A stretch of 10,400 nt of DNA from JAVXNW01 sp036645575 (lineage in GTDB: Bacteria; Bacillota; Clostridia; Christensenellales; Aristaeellaceae). Under the pieces are notes generated by a model. That model made no database searches. It was not told the DNA's origin and was given only the letters and a program-made list of their open reading frames with translations. Positions 7,462-10,400 of the stretch are shown here, in pieces. The translations under genes and the position numbers were made by a program. The stretch's first letter is position 1. Each line of letters opens with the position of its first letter. The stretch is taken from assembly GCA_036645575.1 (NCBI GenBank), contig JAVXNW010000091.1, positions 1-10,400 of the forward strand, given 5' to 3'.

Positions 7462-7467
7462 CCTCCC
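7462..7467 (-). promoter_or_regulatory. dnaD ribosome binding site
   Basis: GGGAGG on the minus strand lies 7 nt before ATG 7454 and 4 nt before GTG 7457, favouring the ATG as the start. Confidence 0.8.
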
Positions 7468-7483
7468 AGCGTTTATCCATGCT

Positions 7484-7512
7484 ATTCTACCACAAACCCC
7501 ATGAATAATCAA
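7484..7512 (-). promoter_or_regulatory. Sigma-A promoter of the dnaD-dnaC-prdX-metF-metH-yqeC operon
   Basis: Minus strand: TTGATT (7512-7507), a 17-nt spacer, then TAGAAT (7489-7484), with an extended -10 TGG immediately before it. Transcription would begin near 7477, giving a short leader of about 20-25 nt containing the dnaD RBS. No further clear promoter is seen inside the operon. Confidence 0.85.
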
Positions 7513-7643
7513 ACCACGCGGCAAAAGCGGCGGATCTTTTAGGCGGAATTTGCGCGGGCACAGCCGCGCCGCTTTGGCCGCGCCGCCGGAGCGGACGCCG
7601 CCAATGAATCCCGCGCCGCGCCGCTAAAACGGACTGGCCGCGC

Positions 7644-7684
7644 GCAAAAAAGGCAAGGTTTTTAAATCCATGCCTGTTTTTTGC
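7644..7684. repeat. Inverted repeat with A6/T6 arms (terminator-like on both strands)
   Basis: GCAAAAAAGGCA (7644-7655) pairs with TGCC-TG-TTTTTTGC (7671-7684), with a two-base bulge and a short inner GG/CC pairing. On either strand the GGCA/TGCC stem is followed by a T run, the form of a weak bidirectional terminator. Its position between two divergent genes makes a classical terminator role odd. Confidence 0.6.
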
Positions 7685-7696
7685 ATCAAATCGCAA

Positions 7697-7712
7697 TATA
7701 ATTCAATTGAAT
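7697..7712. promoter_or_regulatory. TATAAT hexamer overlapping a 12-bp perfect palindrome (possible XRE promoter/operator)
   Basis: TATAAT at 7697-7702 would serve as a plus-strand -10, but no good -35 lies 16-18 nt upstream (best is CTGTTT at 7674). It overlaps the perfect palindrome ATTCAATTGAAT (7701-7712). The arrangement suggests an operator at the transcription start of the XRE gene, about 80 nt before its start codon. Autoregulation is inference. Confidence 0.4.
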
Positions 7713-7789
7713 ATGATAAAAGATACATCTACCCACTTTTTTACTCGCAAGATGAATACTAAAATATAAACAAATGGGTGGTGATTGTT

Positions 7790-8092
7790 TTGGACGCAAA
7801 AGCGCGCATTCAACAACTGCTGTCGGAACGCAAGTGGAGCGAATATCGCCTGGCGATCGAGGCAGGGCTGTCGCAATCGACGGTTGCAAACATATTCAAT
7901 CGCAACACGACGCCGTCGATTGCCACGCTCGAGGCCATTTGCGAGGGGTTTGGCATCACGCTCGGCCAGTTTTTTTCGGAGGGCGAGCTGGTCGAGCTGT
8001 TGCCTGAGCAACAGGAGATGTTTGACGTATGGCTGGCGCTGACGAAGGAACAAAAAGCGGCGCTTGCGCAGCTGATCCGGGCGATGGGCTGA
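7790..8092 (+). CDS. Small XRE-family (Cro/CI) transcriptional regulator
   Basis: The 100-residue DNA-binding protein has an N-terminal Cro/CI helix-turn-helix: SEYRLAIEAGLSQSTVANIFN (about 17-37), followed by TTPSIATLEAICEGFGITLGQFF, the family's helices 4-5. The C-terminal part (about 66-100: ELLPEQQEMFDVWLALTKEQKAALAQLI) is a short helical tail often seen in chromosomal clostridial members. I prefer the TTG at 7790: GGTGGTGAT (7777-7785), a near-perfect Shine-Dalgarno sequence, lies 8 nt before it and would overlap the alternative GTG starts at 7778/7781. It is a single-gene unit with its own AT-rich upstream region. Targets are unknown; with no phage or toxin genes beside it, it looks like a housekeeping regulator rather than a phage repressor. 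Confidence 0.88.
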   Translation: MDAKARIQQLLSERKWSEYRLAIEAGLSQSTVANIFNRNTTPSIATLEAICEGFGITLGQFFSEGELVELLPEQQEMFDVWLALTKEQKAALAQLIRAMG

Positions 8093-8182
8093 CGCGAATG
8101 TCAAGGGCGAAGGCTGCGCGGACTAGGCGCTTTTCCGCGCGCGGCGGCGTAGGCGGCTAGGCGCCGCGCAGCGCGGTTTTCG

Positions 8183-8224
8183 GCAAACGAAACAAGGAGG
8201 CTTTCGCCTCCTTGTTTCGCTTGC
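8183..8224. terminator. Strong hairpin between convergent XRE gene and spo0A
   Basis: A perfect 14-bp stem (8188-8201 with 8206-8219) with loop TTTC is extended by four more pairs after one mismatch. It begins only about 5 nt past the spo0A stop and about 90 nt past the XRE stop. Neither side is followed by a proper T run, so a bidirectional intrinsic terminator is probable from position but not textbook. The stem contains AAGGAGG/CCTCCTT. Confidence 0.65.
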
Positions 8225-8228
8225 GACG

Positions 8229-8996
8229 CTACGCGCTTTTTTGCATGGCGGCCTTGTCTGCGACCATGGCGATAAATTCGCCGTTGGTGGGCTTGTCGTC
8301 GGGGGAAAAGACCTTGTAGCCATACATGCGGTTGATGGCGTCCAGCCGGCCACGGTTCCAGGCCACCTCGATGGCGTGGCGCATCGCGCGCTCCACCTTG
8401 CTTGCGGTGGTGTCGTATTTGCGCGCAATGCCGGGATACAGTTCCTTGGTGATGCGCCCGATGACGTCGTGGTTTTCGAGCACCATGCGCACCGCCTCGC
8501 GCAGGTATTGATAGCCCTTGATGTGCGCGGGAATGCCGATGGTCAAAAACAGATTGGTCACCTGCTCGTCGGTGGAGTGAAGTTTGGCGTGGTGCGCCTC
8601 GGCGGGCGCGCCGGGCATGTCCTCCATCCGGTAAATTTCGCGAATCCTGTCGTACAGCACGCCAAGGTCCAGCGGCTTGACCATGTAGTAGCTGGCGCCA
8701 AGCTGCATGGCGCGGGTGATGAAGTCGTCGCGGGACAGGCCGGTCACCATGATCGCGCGCGGTGCGCAGGGCATGTCGCCCAGCGCCTTGAGCACGGCAA
8801 AGCCGTCCAGCTTGGGCATGATGATGTCGAGCAGCAGTAGGTCGGGCTGCGTCTGGGGGATCATCGAAAGCGCCTGCTCGCCGTCGCACGCGCAGCCCAC
8901 GATCATGATATCCGGCTTATCGGCAAAGTAGTCGGTGATCAGCTTTAAGACGGCCGGGTTGTCGTCTACCGGCAGGACGCGAATGATGTCTTCCAT
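8229..8996 (-). CDS. spo0A: Stage 0 sporulation response regulator Spo0A
   Basis: The 255-residue protein is the master transcription factor of sporulation entry, activated by phosphorelay or direct kinase phosphorylation. The receiver domain (about 1-120) has the acidic pocket D11/D12, phosphoacceptor D57 (in LLLLDIIMP), T85 and K107. The C-terminal Spo0A DNA-binding domain (about 150-250) is strongly conserved: IPAHIKGYQYLREAVRMV, ITKELYPGIARKYDTTASKVERAMRHAIEVAW (recognition helix region) and KPTNGEFIAMVADK. ATG 8996 is chosen because GAGGGGG lies 9 nt upstream; an ATG at 9026 would place that RBS inside the gene. The N-terminus reads IRVLPVDDNPAVL instead of the more usual VCIADDN-type opening, a minor variation. 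It appears monocistronic between the scpB terminator and the 8183-8224 hairpin. No clear sigma-A or sigma-H promoter was found in its short upstream gap. Confidence 0.97.
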   Translation of the reverse strand: MEDIIRVLPVDDNPAVLKLITDYFADKPDIMIVGCACDGEQALSMIPQTQPDLLLLDIIMPKLDGFAVLKALGDMPCAPRAIMVTGLSRDDFITRAMQLGASYYMVKPLDLGVLYDRIREIYRMEDMPGAPAEAHHAKLHSTDEQVTNLFLTIGIPAHIKGYQYLREAVRMVLENHDVIGRITKELYPGIARKYDTTASKVERAMRHAIEVAWNRGRLDAINRMYGYKVFSPDDKPTNGEFIAMVADKAAMQKSA

Positions 8997-9083
8997 GTGA
9001 TTCAGCCCCCTCGGTCGTATATCCATGGTCTATAAATATGAAGGGGCGGCGCGGAATATGACAGGATTCGAGAATAGTCAGAC

Positions 9084-9118
9084 AAAAAATGATGTTCATT
9101 GCGTGCAACGAACATCAT
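9084..9118 (-). terminator. Rho-independent terminator of scpB
   Basis: Minus strand: a 13-bp stem (9118-9106 with 9101-9089, one G-U pair), loop CACG, followed by a T run (9089-9084). The scpB stop codon (9117-9115) lies within the upstream arm. This insulates spo0A from scpB transcription. Confidence 0.92.
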
Positions 9119-9654
9119 ACGCCCATCTGTTCGAGCGCGCCCATGTCGCCGGGCTGCTCGGGCAATTGGTCGAGGGTTTCAATGCCGAAATGGCGCAAAA
9201 ACGCGTCGGTTGTCGCGTAGAGGATCGGTCGGCCGAGCGTCTCGCGGCGGCCGACCTCCTCGATTAGACCCTTGCCGACCAGCGACTGCACCGAGTAGTC
9301 GCACTTGACGCCGCGCACCTTCTCGATGTCGGATTTGGTCACCGGCTGGCGATAGGCGATGATGGACAGCGTCTCCATGGCGGCCTGTGAAAGCGATTGC
9401 TGTTGAATCGGCTGGAGCAGGCGCTCGACGTAGGGCGCGTAGTCGGGGCAGATGGAGAGCTGTACGCAGTCGCCGTAGTGGTTGAGGCGCAGGCCGCGCT
9501 TTTCGAGCAGGCATGTGTCGCGCAAGTTTTCGAGCACCGGCTCCAGTTCGGACTGGGTCAGGTCGAGCGCGTGCGCAAGGTCCGCGACCGGAACCGGCTC
9601 GCCCGCCACATAGAGGATCGCCTCGACGATGCCCCTGAGAGTTGCCTCATCCAT
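9115..9654 (-). CDS. scpB: Segregation and condensation protein B
   Basis: The 179-residue protein is the winged-helix kleisin partner of ScpA in the SMC-ScpAB condensin complex that organises and segregates chromosomes. Diagnostic segments are EAILYVAGEPVPVADLA (11-27), the LSQAAMETLSIIAYRQPVTKSDIEKVRGV block (88-116), SLVGKGLIEEVGRRETLGRP (124-143) and LYATTDAFLRHFGI (145-158). ATG 9654 has AAGGA 9 nt upstream and gives the normal family length. The reading frame stays open for a further 225 codons upstream, but that stretch crosses both divergent promoters and shows no family resemblance, so it is not coding for ScpB. scpA, usually next door in Bacillota, is not in this window; scpB here is a single-gene transcript ending at the 9084-9118 terminator. 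Confidence 0.96.
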   Translation of the reverse strand: MDEATLRGIVEAILYVAGEPVPVADLAHALDLTQSELEPVLENLRDTCLLEKRGLRLNHYGDCVQLSICPDYAPYVERLLQPIQQQSLSQAAMETLSIIAYRQPVTKSDIEKVRGVKCDYSVQSLVGKGLIEEVGRRETLGRPILYATTDAFLRHFGIETLDQLPEQPGDMGALEQMGV

Positions 9655-9795
9655 GAAAATAATTCCTTCCGTGCGCAGATCGGCGCGTCTTTCGCGCAGG
9701 GCTCGCTTCGCGCCGTGTACGTTGCGGGGCGCGCGATTTTGTCCCCGCGCGGGTCGGCCGCCGCTTCGCCAAGCGCGCGGCATTTGTCCATAAAA

Positions 9796-9824
9796 ATTAT
9801 AGCACGGCGGGCAAGGCCTGTCAA
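9796..9824 (-). promoter_or_regulatory. Consensus sigma-A promoter of scpB
   Basis: Minus strand: TTGACA (9824-9819), a 17-nt spacer, TATAAT (9801-9796), plus an extended -10 TGC. Both hexamers match consensus exactly. Initiation would fall near 9789-9790, leaving an unusually long leader of about 135 nt before scpB. Confidence 0.92.
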
Positions 9825-9853
9825 CAAAGCGCGCCGATTTGCGAAGGCGCAAA

Positions 9854-9867
9854 GCGGGCGCGCCCGC
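9854..9867. repeat. 14-bp perfect GC palindrome between the divergent promoters
   Basis: GCGGGCGCGCCCGC is fully self-complementary and lies upstream of both -35 boxes (about 30 bp from the scpB box and about 60 bp from the symporter box). An operator shared by both genes is possible, but GC-rich palindromes also arise by chance in this genome. Confidence 0.5.
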
Positions 9868-9925
9868 CTCGCAGGGGGAGCGTGGACGAATTTTGATGTC
9901 GCGGGCAAACCAGGCAAAATGGCAG

Positions 9926-9955
9926 TTGACAGGAACAATTTGTTTGTGATACAAT
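9926..9955 (+). promoter_or_regulatory. Sigma-A promoter of the symporter gene
   Basis: TTGACA (9926-9931), an 18-nt spacer, TACAAT (9950-9955), with an extended -10 TGA. Transcription would start near 9962. Confidence 0.87.
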
Positions 9956-10017
9956 AGACGGCGTAATGTCGCCCGCGCTGCCTTGCGTGTGCTGCGACGA
10001 GGAAGGATGGTAAGCCC

Positions 10018-10400
10018 ATGTTGATTAAGGTCTTGGTTCTCATACTCTTTTTTGCGGTTATGTTGGGCATAGGGCTGTATGCGCGTCGGAAAGTGCTGAC
10101 TGTGGGTGATTTTGTGCTGGGCGGGCGGTCGGTGGGGCCGTGGCTGAGCGCGTTTGCCTACGGGACGAGCTATTTTTCCGGCGTTGTTTTTATTGGGTAC
10201 GCGGGTCAGTTTGGCTGGGCGTATGGCGTGAGCGCGACGTGGATCGGGATTGGCAATGCGGTGATCGGGTCGATGCTCGCGTGGGTGGTCATGGGGCGGC
10301 GCACGCGGATCATGACGCGGCACATGCACGCGAGCACGATGCCGGAGTTTTTTGAAAAGCGTTATGGGGGAAAGAACATCAAGATTGTGGCGTCGATGAT
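10018..10400 (+). CDS. Sodium:solute symporter (SSS family), 3' part outside window
   Basis: The first 127 residues are visible. The protein starts with a hydrophobic segment (about 2-22, LIKVLVLILFFAVMLGIGLY), then the family's DFVLGGRSVGPW (31-42), a second membrane segment with TSYFSGVVFIGYAGQFGW (50-67), and a third (about 71-92), followed by a cytoplasmic RRTRIMTRHMHASTMPEFFEKRYG (94-117). The DFxLGGRS and MPEFFEKRYG patterns are typical of SSS transporters (PutP/PanF/SglT relatives), which couple Na+ entry to uptake of small solutes. The substrate cannot be told from this fragment. ATG 10018 follows GGAAGGATGG at suitable spacing. It is transcribed divergently from scpB by its own promoter. 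Confidence 0.9.
   Translation, partial: MLIKVLVLILFFAVMLGIGLYARRKVLTVGDFVLGGRSVGPWLSAFAYGTSYFSGVVFIGYAGQFGWAYGVSATWIGIGNAVIGSMLAWVVMGRRTRIMTRHMHASTMPEFFEKRYGGKNIKIVASM

Larger units (their letters stand above)
7455..7789. other. Divergent intergenic region between dnaD and the XRE gene
   Basis: This 335-bp stretch has no convincing gene. The left part (to about 7512) holds the dnaD RBS and promoter. The middle (about 7515-7643) is GC-rich with no clear signal. The right part (about 7685-7775) is markedly AT-rich, unlike the rest of the window, and holds a palindrome and the likely XRE control region. A 69-codon minus-strand reading frame across it lacks family resemblance and overlaps the promoter, so I do not call it. 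Confidence 0.7.
9655..10017. other. Divergent intergenic region between scpB and the symporter
   Basis: This 363-bp stretch holds the two divergent sigma-A promoters described separately. The scpB leader (about 9789-9655, roughly 135 nt) is GC-rich, with short self-complementary segments such as GCGGGG (9724-9729 area) against CCCCGC, but no riboswitch I recognise. The symporter leader is about 55 nt and ends in an RBS (GGAAGG, near 10000). No protein gene is supported here. Confidence 0.7.

Noticed and set aside
7487..7696. 69-codon minus-strand reading frame upstream of dnaD
   Set aside because: It overlaps the dnaD promoter, is rich in Arg/Ala as expected for chance frames in GC-rich DNA, and lacks an RBS.
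7455..7789. SAM or cobalamin riboswitch ahead of the operon containing metF/metH
   Set aside because: The predicted dnaD leader is only about 20-25 nt and no riboswitch core was recognised there or in the 93-nt gap before metH.
8097..8180. GC-rich self-complementary stretch after the XRE gene (GCTGCGCGG with CCGCGCAGC)
   Set aside because: The 9-bp pairing spans a long GC-rich loop without a T run; this is expected by chance at this composition, so I do not call a terminator or small RNA.
9558..9791. Possible leaderless leader peptide starting at ATG 9791, right at the predicted scpB transcription start
   Set aside because: It has no RBS, its composition is low-complexity, and it runs out of frame well into scpB; nothing beyond the open frame supports it.
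9655..10329. Long upstream extension of the scpB reading frame (about 225 further codons)
   Set aside because: It crosses the scpB and symporter promoters and the start of the symporter gene on the other strand, has no family resemblance, and ATG 9654 has its own RBS and gives normal ScpB length.

Overview
The window reads as chromosomal DNA from a GC-rich, spore-forming (or ancestrally spore-forming) member of the Bacillota, most likely class Clostridia. A clear Spo0A, a DnaD/DnaC-type helicase loading pair, an ScpB, strong sigma-A promoters with Shine-Dalgarno sites, and frequent TGA/ATG gene overlaps all fit this. Genus cannot be fixed from the sequence alone. No rRNA, tRNA, CRISPR array, insertion sequence or prophage module is visible.

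Layout. From about 7512 down to the left edge, the minus strand carries one long operon behind a single good promoter: dnaD (four-module DnaD/DnaB_2 protein), dnaC (AAA+ helicase loader), a PrdX/YbaK-type aminoacyl-tRNA deacylase, metF (methylenetetrahydrofolate reductase), a stand-alone methionine synthase activation-domain protein, a 784-residue cobalamin-dependent methionine synthase core (metH), and a 5' part of yqeC that runs off the left edge. Five of the six junctions are 4-nt ATGA overlaps; the exception is a 93-nt C-rich gap before metH. A regulatory interval (7455-7789) separates this operon from a small plus-strand XRE-family regulator (7790-8092). That gene converges on spo0A (minus), with a very strong hairpin between them. 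Next come a minus-strand scpB with a perfect terminator at its stop codon and a consensus sigma-A promoter, a divergent promoter region, and a plus-strand Na+/solute symporter cut by the right edge.

How the genes work together. MetF makes 5-methyl-THF, the MetH core passes the methyl group through cobalamin to homocysteine, and the separate activation-domain protein probably supplies the reductive reactivation module that the MetH core lacks. YqeC belongs to a family associated with selenium-dependent molybdenum hydroxylases. DnaD and DnaC load the replicative helicase and have no obvious metabolic link to the rest, yet they are translationally chained to it.

The genes are recognisable, and I do not see a convincing undescribed system. 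The parts most worth a second look are the chained replication/one-carbon operon, two in-frame tandem repeats placed at coupled gene starts (yqeC and the activation-domain gene), the four-module DnaD, and several palindromes or hairpins in the intergenic intervals.
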